Of a stretch of DNA of 64,000 bases, positions 1 to 9,255 are shown piece by piece. This stretch comes from Inquilinus sp. Marseille-Q2685 (lineage in GTDB: Bacteria > Pseudomonadota > Alphaproteobacteria > DSM-16000 > Inquilinaceae). The notes beneath the pieces were generated by a model. That model did no database searches, was not told where the DNA came from, and was given only the letters and a program-made list of their open reading frames with translations. The stretch's first letter is position 1. Each line of letters begins with the position of its first letter. The position numbers were made by a program, and so were the translations under genes. Location of the stretch: positions 1,612,001 through 1,676,000 of the forward strand of contig NZ_CAKAKL010000001.1 in assembly GCF_916619195.1 (NCBI RefSeq), given 5' to 3'.

Positions 1-2
1 GC

Positions 3-92
3 CTCTATGCGGCCATGGCCCTGCTGTCGTTCCTCTTCGTCAGCCGCGCGGTCCGCGAGACCCGCGGGCGCGAGCTGGAGGAGATGGGGTGA
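3..92 (+). CDS. MFS sugar-porter family transporter, C-terminal fragment
   Basis: The window opens inside a gene; the last 29 codons are readable and end at TGA. They encode the end of a hydrophobic helix (LYAAMALLSFLFVSRAV) followed by RETRGRELEEMG. A final helix followed by an xETRGRxLEEM motif is the usual cytoplasmic C-terminus of sugar-porter members of the major facilitator superfamily, where the ETKGR signature follows helix 12. The substrate cannot be inferred from this fragment. Everything upstream lies outside the window. Confidence 0.6.
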   Translation, partial: LYAAMALLSFLFVSRAVRETRGRELEEMG

Positions 93-173
93 TCCGGTCC
101 CACGACGACACGTGACGGCCGGAATCGCTGGCCAAGTTTCGGAGCGCTGCCGGTGGGTTTGCGTCCGGGAGGG

Positions 174-194
174 ATCCGGATCATATATCCGGAT
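174..194. promoter_or_regulatory. paired ATCCGGAT palindromes upstream of the antitoxin gene
   Basis: Two copies of the self-complementary octamer ATCCGGAT (174-181 and 187-194) are separated by CATAT, so the whole 21 bp is a palindrome. It ends 20 bp before the antitoxin start. Type II antitoxins usually repress their own operon through such palindromes, so an autoregulatory operator is the natural reading, but this is inference. Confidence 0.4.
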
Positions 195-214
195 AGACAG
201 CGCGAGGATCGGCG

Positions 215-517
215 ATGGGCAGTGCCGCTCAGAAGAAGGCGATCAGGAACCACCGCGCACGTCTTGAGCGGCGCGGCCTTGCACGCTTCGAGATCATGGC
301 GCCGGATGCGGATCGCGAGCTGATCCGGGCGCTGGCGCGCCGGCTGGCCGAGGCAGGCCCGGAGGCGGAACGAGTGCGAGCGACCGTGCAAAGGGCCGTG
401 GCCAGCGAGCCGCCGAAGACCGGTGGCATTCTTGCAGCGTTGCGGCGCTCGCCGCTGGTCGGTGCCGATCTCGACGTCGGCCGCCCCCGTGAGGAGGGGC
501 GCGGGATCGACTTGTGA
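215..517 (+). CDS. Type II toxin-antitoxin system antitoxin (VapB-like partner of a PIN toxin)
   Basis: This 100-residue, Arg/Glu-rich, charged protein has no signal peptide or membrane segment. Residues 20-70 (RRGLARFEIMAPDADRELIRALARRLAE) begin as a short beta strand followed by a helix, as in small antitoxin DNA-binding domains, and the C-terminal half (PPKTGGILAALRRSPLVGADLD) looks like an extended toxin-wrapping tail. A GAGGA Shine-Dalgarno lies 6 nt before the ATG. Its stop overlaps the GTG start of a PIN-domain toxin remnant (GTGA), the usual antitoxin-toxin coupling. The toxin is deleted, so the protein appears to be an orphan antitoxin. The family assignment rests on architecture and partner rather than on a diagnostic motif. 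Confidence 0.6.
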   Translation: MGSAAQKKAIRNHRARLERRGLARFEIMAPDADRELIRALARRLAEAGPEAERVRATVQRAVASEPPKTGGILAALRRSPLVGADLDVGRPREEGRGIDL

Positions 518-593
518 CGCGCTACCTCCTCGACACGAACATCAGGACTTCGCCGGCCTGCCGATCGTCAACCCTCTCCGGGGAGAAGGTTGA
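514..593 (+). pseudogene. vapC PIN-domain toxin remnant with internal deletion
   Basis: The frame from GTG 514 reads VTRYLLDTNI, the invariant N-terminus of VapC/PIN-domain ribonucleases with the first catalytic Asp (LLDTN). Directly after it the sequence switches to another frame reading DFAGLPIVNPLRGEG then TGA at 591-593. That matches the usual C-terminus of VapC, in which a (R/T)xDFxGLxxxNP motif is the last strand. About 110 codons between the ends are missing, including the other acidic active-site residues, and the join at about 543-546 is out of frame. No functional toxin can be made. In the first frame an open reading continues into the neighbouring typA region, but it is not VapC-like. 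Confidence 0.75.
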
Positions 594-607
594 CGCGGTT
601 GTGGACC

Positions 608-629
608 AAAAGAGGCCTCAAGCCTCTTT
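608..629 (-). terminator. Rho-independent terminator overlapping the typA stop codon
   Basis: On the minus strand AAAGAGGC and GCCTCTTT form an 8 bp stem around a 5-nt loop that contains the typA stop codon, followed by a short T run ending at TTTTGG. Position and form fit an intrinsic terminator that starts inside the last codons of typA. Confidence 0.55.
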
Positions 630-2438
630 CTTCTGCCGCTCGATCTTCTTCCGCTCGTTCGGGTCCAGCACCTGCTTGCGCAGGCGGATGGTCTTCGGCG
701 TGACCTCGACCAGCTCGTCGTCGTTGATGTAGGTCAGCGCCCGCTCCAGCGTCATCTGGATCGGCGGGGTCAGGCGAACCGCCTCGTCCTTGCTGGTGGT
801 GCGGATGTTGGTCAGCTGCTTGCCCTTCAGGACATTGACCTCGAGGTCGTTGCCGCGGGTGTGCTCGCCGATGATCATGCCCTGATAGACCTTGGCCTGC
901 GGCTCGATCAGCATCGGGCCGCGATCCTCCAGGTTCCACAGCGCGTAGGCCACGGCCTCGCCCTGGGCGTTCGAGATCAGCACGCCGGTGTGGCGCGAGG
1001 CGATCGCGCCCTTGTGCGGGGCGTAGCCGTGGAAGATCCGGTTCAGGACGCCGGTGCCGCGGGTGTCGGTCAGGAACTCGCCCTGATAGCCGATCAGGCC
1101 GCGGGTCGGCACCAGCATCACCAGGCGCTGCTTGCCGCCGCCGGACGGCCGCATCTCCAGCAGCTCGCCCTTGCGCTCGGACAGCTTCTGCACGACGACG
1201 CCGGAATGCTCCTCGTCGACGTCGATCGTCACTTCCTCGATCGGCTCCAGCACCTGGCCGGACTCGTCCTTCTGGAACACCACGCGCGGCCGGCTGATCG
1301 ACAGCTCGAAGCCCTCGCGGCGCATGGTCTCGATCAGGATGCCGAGCTGCAGCTCGCCGCGGCCGGCGACCTCGAAGGCGTCCTTCTCGGCGGTCTCGGT
1401 GATCTTCAGCGCGACATTGCCCTCGGCCTCGCGCAGCAGCCGGGCGCGGATGACGCGGCTGGTGACCTTGTCGCCCTCGGTGCCGGCCAGCGGGCTGTCA
1501 TTGACCGAGAAGGTCATGGCGATGGTCGGCGGGTCGATCGGCTGGGCCGACAACGCCCCGGTCACCGCCGGGTCGCAGATGGTGTCGGCGACGGTCGCGG
1601 TCTCCAGCCCGGCGATGGCGACGATGTCGCCGGCCTCGCCGATGTCGATCGGCTGGCGCTCGATGCCGCGGAAAGCCAGCACCCGGCTGATGCGGCCGGT
1701 CTCGATGGTCTCGCCGGTGCGCGACAGCGCCTTGACCGTCTGGTTCGGCTTGACCGAGCCGGACAGGATGCGCCCGGTCAGCACCCGGCCGAGATAGGGG
1801 TTGGCCTCAACCGTGGTGGCCAGCATGCGGAACGGCTGGTCGGCCTCGACCTTCGGCGCCGGCACATGCTTCACTACCAGGTCGAACAGCGGCGCCATGT
1901 CGGTCCGCTCCGCCTCCAGGCTCTCCGCCGCCCAGCCCTGCTTGGCCGAGGAGAACAGGGTCGGGAAGTCGAGCTGCTCGTCATTGGCGTCGAGCGCCGC
2001 GAACAGGTCGAACACCTCGTCATGCACCTGGTGCGGGCGGGCGTCCGGCCGGTCGCATTTGTTGACCAGCACGATCGGCCGCAGGCCCAGCTTCAGCGCC
2101 TTGCCGGTGACGAACTTGGTCTGCGGCAGCGGCCCCTCGGCCGCGTCCACCAGCACCACCACGCCGTCGACCATGTTCAAGATGCGCTCGACCTCGCCGC
2201 CGAAATCGGCGTGGCCCGGCGTGTCGACGATGTTGATGCGGACATCCTTCCACACCAGCGAGGTGCATTTCGCCAGGATGGTGATGCCGCGCTCGCGCTC
2301 CAGGTCGTTCGAGTCCATGACCCGCTCGGCGACCTGCTGGTTCTCGCGGAAGGCTCCCGACTGGCGCAGCAGCACGTCGATCAGGGTGGTCTTGCCATGA
2401 TCGACATGGGCGATGATGGCGATGTTCCGGATATCCAT
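618..2438 (-). CDS. typA: Translational GTPase TypA/BipA
   Basis: This 606-residue protein is the usual length for TypA/BipA, a ribosome-binding GTPase of the EF-G family that assists 50S assembly and stress adaptation. G1 is AHVDHGKTT (residues 10-18), G2 lies in RERGIT (about 49-54), G3 is DTPGHADF (about 73-80) and G4 is NKCD (about 127-130). Domain 2, EF-G-like domains III and V, and the TypA-specific C-terminal domain follow, ending in a Lys/Arg-rich tail ([11 protein letters not shown]). The gene is monocistronic, divergent from tamA across about 190 bp, and closes with its own terminator. Confidence 0.97.
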   Translation of the reverse strand: MDIRNIAIIAHVDHGKTTLIDVLLRQSGAFRENQQVAERVMDSNDLERERGITILAKCTSLVWKDVRINIVDTPGHADFGGEVERILNMVDGVVVLVDAAEGPLPQTKFVTGKALKLGLRPIVLVNKCDRPDARPHQVHDEVFDLFAALDANDEQLDFPTLFSSAKQGWAAESLEAERTDMAPLFDLVVKHVPAPKVEADQPFRMLATTVEANPYLGRVLTGRILSGSVKPNQTVKALSRTGETIETGRISRVLAFRGIERQPIDIGEAGDIVAIAGLETATVADTICDPAVTGALSAQPIDPPTIAMTFSVNDSPLAGTEGDKVTSRVIRARLLREAEGNVALKITETAEKDAFEVAGRGELQLGILIETMRREGFELSISRPRVVFQKDESGQVLEPIEEVTIDVDEEHSGVVVQKLSERKGELLEMRPSGGGKQRLVMLVPTRGLIGYQGEFLTDTRGTGVLNRIFHGYAPHKGAIASRHTGVLISNAQGEAVAYALWNLEDRGPMLIEPQAKVYQGMIIGEHTRGNDLEVNVLKGKQLTNIRTTSKDEAVRLTPPIQMTLERALTYINDDELVEVTPKTIRLRKQVLDPNERKKIERQKKEA

Positions 2439-2625
2439 GGTCCGTCCAGGGGGCGGGAGGGCGGGAAGCGTGCAGGCAAAACAAAGGACGGCGGACGGGT
2501 CGCCTTACGCAACGCCCCAGCCGCCGTTGCGGCGCAATATAGGCGGATCGGCGCCAAGTGCAAGCGGAGCGCAGCAAATCGTTGAAAAGTCGAGAGAGAA
2601 TTTAAGGCAACGAAACGCGCATGGT

Positions 2626-4614
2626 ATGTGTTCCCATCACGGCACAACCGAAGCGCGAGCGGCGGGCAGCACCACGAACGCGCGGCGAAGGGGGATCGCG
2701 GGATTGCGGGCAAGACTGGGCAAGTTCGGGTGGCTCGGCCTCCTCGCGGCACTGGTTCCGTCGGCGGCCCTGCTGGCCCAAGACGAGGCGCCGGCCACCG
2801 AAGGCGAGGCGGCGACCGAGGCGGCGCCGCTGCCCGACGAGCTGCCCTATGCGGCGACGCTGGAGCCGATCCCGGACGAGAACGCGACCGCGGCGCTGAC
2901 CGGCGCCTCGAACCTCTTGAAGCTGCAGACCAGCCCGCCCTCGGGCCCGGTCGGGCTGGTCCGCCGCGCGCTGGCCGACCGCGACCGGCTGTACGGCGCG
3001 CTGGGGGCGCTGTCGTATTACGGCGGCGAGGTCCACATCACCATCGACGGCGCAGACCTGGACGACCCCGGGCTGATCGACCGGCTGACGGCGCGGCGGG
3101 GCAAGGATCCGGTCAAGGTCTCGATCAAGATCGATCTCGGTCCATCTTATAAGTTCAAGACCGTGCGGCTGACCGACACCCAGGGGTCGGACCAGCTGCC
3201 GCTGGTGATCGACCGGGCGCCGCTCGGCCTCGATCCCGGCAAGCCGGCGCTGTCGGCGACGATCCTGAGCGCCGAGGGCGCCATGGTGGCGCAGATGAAC
3301 GACCAGGGCTATCCGCTGGCCAAGGTGCCGTCGCGCGACGCGGTGGTCGACCATGCCGACCGGACCATGGACCTGACCGAGTTTCTCGATCCCGGACCCA
3401 AGGCCGGCTTCGGCCCGGTCACGGTGGAGGGCGAGGAGACGGTCCGGGAGAGCTTCATCCGCAGCCGCGTGCCCTTCGTCACCGGCCAGATCTATTCGCC
3501 GCAGCAGGTCCAGGACCTGCGCAAGGACCTGGCCGATCTGGGCGTGTTCAGCAGCGTCCGCGTCACCACCGCGGACCAGGTGGACGCCCAGGGCAATGTC
3601 CCGGTGACGATCGCGGTGCAGGAACGGCCGCTGCGCTTCATCGGCTTCGGCGCCAAGTACGAGACCAATTACGGCGCCGGGGTGAACGCCTATTGGGGCC
3701 ACCGCAACCTATGGGGCGGGGCCGAGCAGCTGCGGATCGACGGCGAGGTCAGCGGCCTCGGCTACAACAATGCGACCGAGCCGAACTTCAAGTTCGGCGT
3801 GTCCCTGAAGGTGCCGGGCTTCCTCGACCGCAACACCACGCTCGACAGCAAGGCCGAGGCGGTGCGCGAGGTGCTGGACGCCTACACCAGCACCCGCGGC
3901 CTGGTGCAGAGCATCGCCACCTACCACTACACCAAGCAGATCGATCTTCTGGCGGGCCTCAGCTTCGAAACCGGCCATGTCGAGAACGAGGAGGGCGAGT
4001 GGGACTACACCTTCGTCGGCATCCCGCTCGGCGCCAAGATCGACACCACCGACAACCTCTTGAACCCGACCAAGGGCTACCGGGCGCAGCTGTCGCTGAC
4101 CCCCTACCCGACCTTCCTCGGCTCCTCGGTCGACATGATCGTGGCCAAGGCGCTGGGGTCGGCCTATCTCGACCTGTCGGGCGGCGATGGTGACATCGTC
4201 CTGGCCGGGCAGCTGGGCATCAGCAGCATCGCCGGGCCGGACATCGCCGACGTGCCGCCCGACAAGCGGCTCTATGCCGGCGGCGGCGGCACCGTCCGCG
4301 GCTACAAGTACCAGAGCATCGGTCCGCTGGATAAGAACGACAACCCGACCGGAGGCTTGAGCTCGATCATCGGCAGCCTGGAGCTGCGCTACAAGATCAC
4401 CGACACGATCGGCATCGTGCCGTTCTTCGACGCCGGCGGCGTCTACGAGAAGAGCGTCCCCGACTTCGGCACCGACTTCCAGTACGCGGCCGGGCTGGGC
4501 GCCCGCTACTACACCGGCATCGGACCGATCCGCGCCGACATCGCCATTCCGCTGAACAAGCGCAAGAGCGACGACAGCTTCCAGCTCTACATCAGCATCG
4601 GGCAGGCCTTCTGA
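2626..4614 (+). CDS. tamA: TamA, Omp85-family translocation and assembly module outer-membrane component
   Basis: TamA is an Omp85 beta-barrel of the outer membrane that works with TamB in inserting outer-membrane proteins and moving phospholipid between membranes. The 662-residue reading from ATG 2626 has an Arg-rich n-region, a hydrophobic signal core (WLGLLAALVPSAALLAQ) and an acidic linker. POTRA-like repeats follow (about residues 80-340, including GFGPVTVEGEETVRESFIRSRVPF), then a C-terminal 16-strand-type barrel with RLYAGGGGTVRGYKYQSIGP, the conserved VRGY/F loop-6 motif. The protein ends in Phe, as expected of BAM substrates. The open frame extends further upstream, but that part overlaps the typA start and lacks a signal sequence. 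The stop overlaps the tamB start by one base. Confidence 0.9.
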   Translation: MCSHHGTTEARAAGSTTNARRRGIAGLRARLGKFGWLGLLAALVPSAALLAQDEAPATEGEAATEAAPLPDELPYAATLEPIPDENATAALTGASNLLKLQTSPPSGPVGLVRRALADRDRLYGALGALSYYGGEVHITIDGADLDDPGLIDRLTARRGKDPVKVSIKIDLGPSYKFKTVRLTDTQGSDQLPLVIDRAPLGLDPGKPALSATILSAEGAMVAQMNDQGYPLAKVPSRDAVVDHADRTMDLTEFLDPGPKAGFGPVTVEGEETVRESFIRSRVPFVTGQIYSPQQVQDLRKDLADLGVFSSVRVTTADQVDAQGNVPVTIAVQERPLRFIGFGAKYETNYGAGVNAYWGHRNLWGGAEQLRIDGEVSGLGYNNATEPNFKFGVSLKVPGFLDRNTTLDSKAEAVREVLDAYTSTRGLVQSIATYHYTKQIDLLAGLSFETGHVENEEGEWDYTFVGIPLGAKIDTTDNLLNPTKGYRAQLSLTPYPTFLGSSVDMIVAKALGSAYLDLSGGDGDIVLAGQLGISSIAGPDIADVPPDKRLYAGGGGTVRGYKYQSIGPLDKNDNPTGGLSSIIGSLELRYKITDTIGIVPFFDAGGVYEKSVPDFGTDFQYAAGLGARYYTGIGPIRADIAIPLNKRKSDDSFQLYISIGQAF

Positions 4615-7600
4615 TGCGCGCGCTGCGAATCCTCCTCATCCTCCTCGCGGTCGTGATCGGCCTGCCGGTCGCGCTGCTGCTGATCGTCTTCGCGGCGGCG
4701 CAGACCGGGCCCGGCAAGCGGCTGATCGCCGACCAGGCGGGCAGCCTGGCGAGCTCGCCCGAGATGCAGGTCTCGGTCGGTTCGATCGAAGGCTTCGTGC
4801 CCTTCGACATGACCGTGCGCGACGTCGCGGTGTCCGACCCGGCCGGCAAGATGGTGACGGTGGACTGGGCCCGCCTCGCCTGGAGCCCGACGGCGCTGCT
4901 GCGCCGCACCTTGCGGGTCGACGCGGTCGAGGCCGGCACGGTTACGGTCGACCGCCTGCCCGCCGGCGGCGCCGAGCCGGAGCCGGAGCCGAGCCCCGGC
5001 GGCTTCTCGCTGCCGCGGCTGCCGGTCGACATCCGGCTCGACCGACTGAATGTGGAGCGGATCGCGATCGGCCCGGCCGTCGCCGGAATGGCGGCGACGC
5101 TGAGCGTAGCCGGCGATGCCCAGCTGGGCGACCCGTCGCAGGGCTTGGCGACCAACCTCGCCGTCCGCCGGCTGGACGGCGCGGCCGGCGACATCACCGC
5201 CCGGCTGGCCTTCATCCCGTCGACCGAGCAGCTCGACGTCGCCGTGTCGGTGCAGGAGCCGCCGGGCGGGCTAATCGCCAGCATGGCCCAGTTCCCTGGG
5301 CAGCCGCCGGTCGACCTCAAGCTGAACGGCACTGGCACTCTGCGCGACTGGCGCGCCACCCTGTCCGGCAAGGTCGGCGACCTGGGCGGCGTCGAGGGCC
5401 AGGCTCGGATCGAGCCGGGCGAGGGCCGCCGCCGTCTAACCGTCGATCTGAATGCCGATGCCGCCCGGCTGGTCCCGGCCGCGCTCGCCGCCACCGCAAC
5501 CCCGTTGCTGCAGGGCCGAACGACGCTGCAGGCCGAGGCCGAGATCACCGATGCCGGTCCGATCACCATCCGGCAACTCGACGCCACGGCCGCGGCCGGC
5601 AGCGTGTCGGTGACCGGCAGCGTGAACCCGACCGGCAACCAGGTGGATCTCGCCTACAAGCTGCAGGCCGGAGCCGCCGCCGGCTTCGCCACCCTGCTGC
5701 CGCCCGGCACCGGCTGGGACTCGCTGGCGGTCGACGGCACCGCCAGGGGCGCGCTGGACGCGCCGGTCGTCGCCGCCACGATCCGCGGCTCCGGGCTGCG
5801 CCAGGCGCCGTACGGCGCCGGCACACTGGCGGTCGATCTGACGGCGACGCCACAGGGCCCGTTCTCCGACCCCGAGGCCCCGATCGGACTGCGCGTCACC
5901 GCCTCCGCCGACGGCCTGGCGCTCGGCGACCCAGTGCTCGAGACGGCGACGGGCCACACCCTGCAGTTCAGCTTCGACGGCAGCGTCACCCAGTCGGGCA
6001 AGGCGGTGATCGACCGGCTGGAGACCCGGCTGGACGGTGCGGTGCTGACCGCCAGCGGCCAGGGCGACGCGATGGCGCCGTCCGGCGCCGGCACGCTGCA
6101 CCTGACCTATGCCGATCTCGGCCGCTTCTCCGGCCTGGTCGGCCAGCCGATCTCGGGCGCCCTCGACCTGACGGTGAAGCCGGCGCTGGCCGCCGACGGC
6201 GCCGCCACCCTGGACTGGAACGGCACCATCGCCGAACCGAAGGCCGAGGCGACGCCGACCGCCGCCGTGCTCGGCCGCGAGGCGACGCTGACCGGCCGGA
6301 TCGAGCGCGACGCCGGCGGCAAGATCACCGTCTCCGGCATCAGCGTGAAGGGCGAGAAGGCGTCGCTCGACGCCGCCGGAACGCTGGACGGCGAGGCGAT
6401 CCAGGGCACGATCAAGGCGGCGCTCGGCTCGCTCGCCGCCGTCGCCCCCGGGGTCGAGGGCGCGGTGTCGGTCGATACCACCCTGTCCGGCACTATCGGC
6501 GCCCTCGGCGTCAAGGGCCAAGTCGTGGCCGAAGGGGTGAAGACCGCCGGCCATGCGGTCGAGCACCTGACCGTCGATATCGACGCCGCCGGGCTGCCGT
6601 CCGCCCCCGCCGGCACGGTCAAGCTGGCCGGCACGGTCGACGGCAAGCCGGCCACCGGCAACATCGCGCTGGCCCAGGGTCCGAACGGCGGCTTCGACCT
6701 CAATCCGCTGGTGCTGGACGTCGCCGGCATCAAGGCCGACGGCAATGCCGCGGTGGCCGCGGACGGCAAGCCGGTCGGCGGCACCGTCCGCCTCGCCGTC
6801 GCCGATCTCGGCGTGGTCGGCGCCTTCATCGGCCAGGCGCTGCGCGGCCAGCTCGACGCCACCCTGTCGCTCGATCCCACGGCTGGAGCCAAGATCGACC
6901 TGACCGCCCGGCGCGTCGCCTATGCCGACACCGCCCAGCTCGGCGAGATCCGGCTGACCGGAACCGTGCTCGACCCGATGGCGGACGGAAGGCGCATCCA
7001 GGACGGCCGGCTGCTGATCACCAACGCTACCGCCAGCGGCACCCCGATCAGCCGGGCCGAGCTGACCGTCGCCGGCACGATGCAGCAGCTGGCGCTGAAG
7101 CTGCAGGCCGCGACCGGCTACGGCACCGCCGACATGGCGGCCGATATCGGCCTGAACGGGGGCGAGACCGTGGTCGGCCTGAAGAGCCTGGCGATCCGCC
7201 AGTCCGGCCAGTCGGTCACCCTGTCGAAGCCGGCCACCATCCGCGCCGGCGCCGCCGGCGTCGACCTCGGCACCATCGACCTCGCGGTCAGCGGCGGCGG
7301 CACCGTCAGCCTGTCGGGCCGGGCCGGAGACGCGCTGGACCTGCGCGCCCGCATCGCCCGGCTGCCGCTCGGCCTGGCGTCGATCGCCAGCCCCGGCCTC
7401 GAGCTGCAGGGCCGGCTGGACGGCGACGCCACCATCACCGGCAGCGCCGCCGATCCGGGCGGCAAGTTCTCGCTGAAGGTGTCCGGCGCCAAGATGGGCG
7501 GGCTGAACACCGCCGGCCTGCCCACGGTCGACGCCACCGCCGACGGCACGCTGGGCGGCCGGCGCGTCGCCGTCACCAGCCGGGTCACCGCCGGGCGCGC

Positions 7601-8990
7601 CCGGCTCGACCTGCAGGGCGCGGTGCCGCTGGGCGGCGGGCCGCTTTCGGCCTCGGCCAAGGGCCAGGTCGAGCTGGCGATGTTCAACGACTTCCTGGCC
7701 GCCGGCGCCGACCGCATCGGCGGCCCGCTATCGCTCGACATCAGGATCGAAGGCACGCCCGACAGGCCGCAGGCCTCGGGCACCGTCACGCTGCGCAACG
7801 GCAGCTACCAGAACTCCGAATACGGCGTCCGGCTGCAGAACATCGACGCCACGGTGACCGGCGCCGGCGACAGCTTCCGGCTGAGCAGCCTGTCGGCGAA
7901 GACGCCGGGGGGCGGCACCATCAGCGGCAGCGGCAGCGTCACCCTGGGCGCGGGCGGCAGCATGCCGATCGACGTCCGGATCCAGACCAGCAACGCGCTG
8001 CTGGTGTCCAGCGACCTCGCCACCGTCCATGCCGACAGCGACCTGACGATGTCCGGCGACCTGTCGGCCGATTCCCTGCTCAAGGGCTCGGTCAAGCTGC
8101 GCCAGGCGGTGATCCAGATCCCGGACAGCTTCCCGGTCTCGGTCACGCCGATCCCGGTGCGCCAGATCAATGCGCCGCCGGAGATCGCGGCCCGGCTGAA
8201 GGACCAGCAGCCGCCGCCCGCCGCCCGCCAGGCATCGGCCCGGGCGCCGCGCCGGGCGGAGCCGCAGAAGCCGCCGTCGCAGATCGGCCTCGACATCACC
8301 GTCGAGGCGCCGAACCAGCTCTATGTCCGCGGCCAGGGCATCGATGCCGAGATGCAGGGCCAGATCCACGTCGTCGGCACCACCTCGACCCCCGACATCC
8401 AGGGCGGCTTCGAGATGCGGCGCGGCGCGATCTCGAAATTCGGCCAGCGGCTGGATTTCGAGCGCGGCCGCATCACCTTCGACGGCGGCGTGATGACGGA
8501 TCCGCGCCTCGACTTCCTGGCCTCGTCCCGGGCCGGCGACGTCGTCGCCCATATCCTGGTCGGCGGCTACGCCTCCAAGCCGGAGCTCACGCTCAGCTCC
8601 ACGCCCGAGCTGCCGCAGGACGAGGTGCTGTCGCGCCTGCTGTTCGGCCAGGCCACCGGCCAGCTCAGCCCCAGCCAGGCGATCCAGCTGGCCCAGGCGG
8701 CGGCCGAGCTGGCGGGAGTCGGCGGCGGCGGCACCGGCCTGCTCGGCGGCATCCAGAAGTCGCTCGGCCTCGACCAGCTCGACTTCAACACCGATGCCTC
8801 CGGCGGCTCCGCGATCGGCCTCGGCCGCTATCTCACCAAGGGTGTCCGCGTCGGGGTCGAACAGGGAATCGATGCCGGCAGCACCCGGGCCACGGTCACC
8901 ATCGACGTGACCGACAACATCAAGGGCAAGGCCGAGGCCGGCGGCGACAGCGGCGGTGCCGTCGGGGGGACGGTGGAGTGGGACTACTGA
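4614..8990 (+). CDS. tamB: TamB, translocation/assembly module inner-membrane component
   Basis: TamB is a very long AsmA/VPS13-like protein that spans the periplasm from the inner membrane to TamA. This 1458-residue protein begins with a single uncleaved membrane anchor (ILLILLAVVIGLPVALLLIVFAAAQ, residues 6-30). Over a thousand residues of repetitive beta-rich sequence low in Cys follow, with motifs such as VDVRIQTSNALLV. The C-terminal DUF490/TamB domain includes PDIQGGFEMRRGAISKFG, a DEVLSRLLFG motif and LGRYLTKGVRVGVEQG, and ends GGTVEWDY. A Pro/Ala/Arg-rich spacer lies at about 1195-1225. The TGATG overlap with tamA implies translational coupling and equal dosage of the two subunits. 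Confidence 0.95.
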   Translation: MRALRILLILLAVVIGLPVALLLIVFAAAQTGPGKRLIADQAGSLASSPEMQVSVGSIEGFVPFDMTVRDVAVSDPAGKMVTVDWARLAWSPTALLRRTLRVDAVEAGTVTVDRLPAGGAEPEPEPSPGGFSLPRLPVDIRLDRLNVERIAIGPAVAGMAATLSVAGDAQLGDPSQGLATNLAVRRLDGAAGDITARLAFIPSTEQLDVAVSVQEPPGGLIASMAQFPGQPPVDLKLNGTGTLRDWRATLSGKVGDLGGVEGQARIEPGEGRRRLTVDLNADAARLVPAALAATATPLLQGRTTLQAEAEITDAGPITIRQLDATAAAGSVSVTGSVNPTGNQVDLAYKLQAGAAAGFATLLPPGTGWDSLAVDGTARGALDAPVVAATIRGSGLRQAPYGAGTLAVDLTATPQGPFSDPEAPIGLRVTASADGLALGDPVLETATGHTLQFSFDGSVTQSGKAVIDRLETRLDGAVLTASGQGDAMAPSGAGTLHLTYADLGRFSGLVGQPISGALDLTVKPALAADGAATLDWNGTIAEPKAEATPTAAVLGREATLTGRIERDAGGKITVSGISVKGEKASLDAAGTLDGEAIQGTIKAALGSLAAVAPGVEGAVSVDTTLSGTIGALGVKGQVVAEGVKTAGHAVEHLTVDIDAAGLPSAPAGTVKLAGTVDGKPATGNIALAQGPNGGFDLNPLVLDVAGIKADGNAAVAADGKPVGGTVRLAVADLGVVGAFIGQALRGQLDATLSLDPTAGAKIDLTARRVAYADTAQLGEIRLTGTVLDPMADGRRIQDGRLLITNATASGTPISRAELTVAGTMQQLALKLQAATGYGTADMAADIGLNGGETVVGLKSLAIRQSGQSVTLSKPATIRAGAAGVDLGTIDLAVSGGGTVSLSGRAGDALDLRARIARLPLGLASIASPGLELQGRLDGDATITGSAADPGGKFSLKVSGAKMGGLNTAGLPTVDATADGTLGGRRVAVTSRVTAGRARLDLQGAVPLGGGPLSASAKGQVELAMFNDFLAAGADRIGGPLSLDIRIEGTPDRPQASGTVTLRNGSYQNSEYGVRLQNIDATVTGAGDSFRLSSLSAKTPGGGTISGSGSVTLGAGGSMPIDVRIQTSNALLVSSDLATVHADSDLTMSGDLSADSLLKGSVKLRQAVIQIPDSFPVSVTPIPVRQINAPPEIAARLKDQQPPPAARQASARAPRRAEPQKPPSQIGLDITVEAPNQLYVRGQGIDAEMQGQIHVVGTTSTPDIQGGFEMRRGAISKFGQRLDFERGRITFDGGVMTDPRLDFLASSRAGDVVAHILVGGYASKPELTLSSTPELPQDEVLSRLLFGQATGQLSPSQAIQLAQAAAELAGVGGGGTGLLGGIQKSLGLDQLDFNTDASGGSAIGLGRYLTKGVRVGVEQGIDAGSTRATVTIDVTDNIKGKAEAGGDSGGAVGGTVEWDY

Positions 8991-9255
8991 GAAGATAGGC
9001 CGCGACTCTCTGTTGCAACCTTGAATTGCAGGTTCAGCGACTCGGGGCGCCTTCTCTTCGACATGGACGGGGAAATTGCCGTGTCGCCCGTCCATCGCCG
9101 TCATCCGCCGGATGGCATGCGTCAAAAGTTGCATAAAATACGAAAGTTTTTTTAACTAACTCGGATGTTATATTCCTCCCGCTTGTCTGGAACATCTTTC
9201 TTGGCAGGCATCATTTTTGATCCCCAGAAGGGCCCAAGCGGAAGGGACGACGCAG

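Noticed and set aside
861-2585. Long open frame on the strand opposite typA
   Set aside because: It is antisense to a well-supported GTPase, is rich in Arg/His/Gln as expected of a GC-rich mirror frame, and has no domain. The same applies to other long mirror frames such as those opposite tamB, pgaB and pccB.
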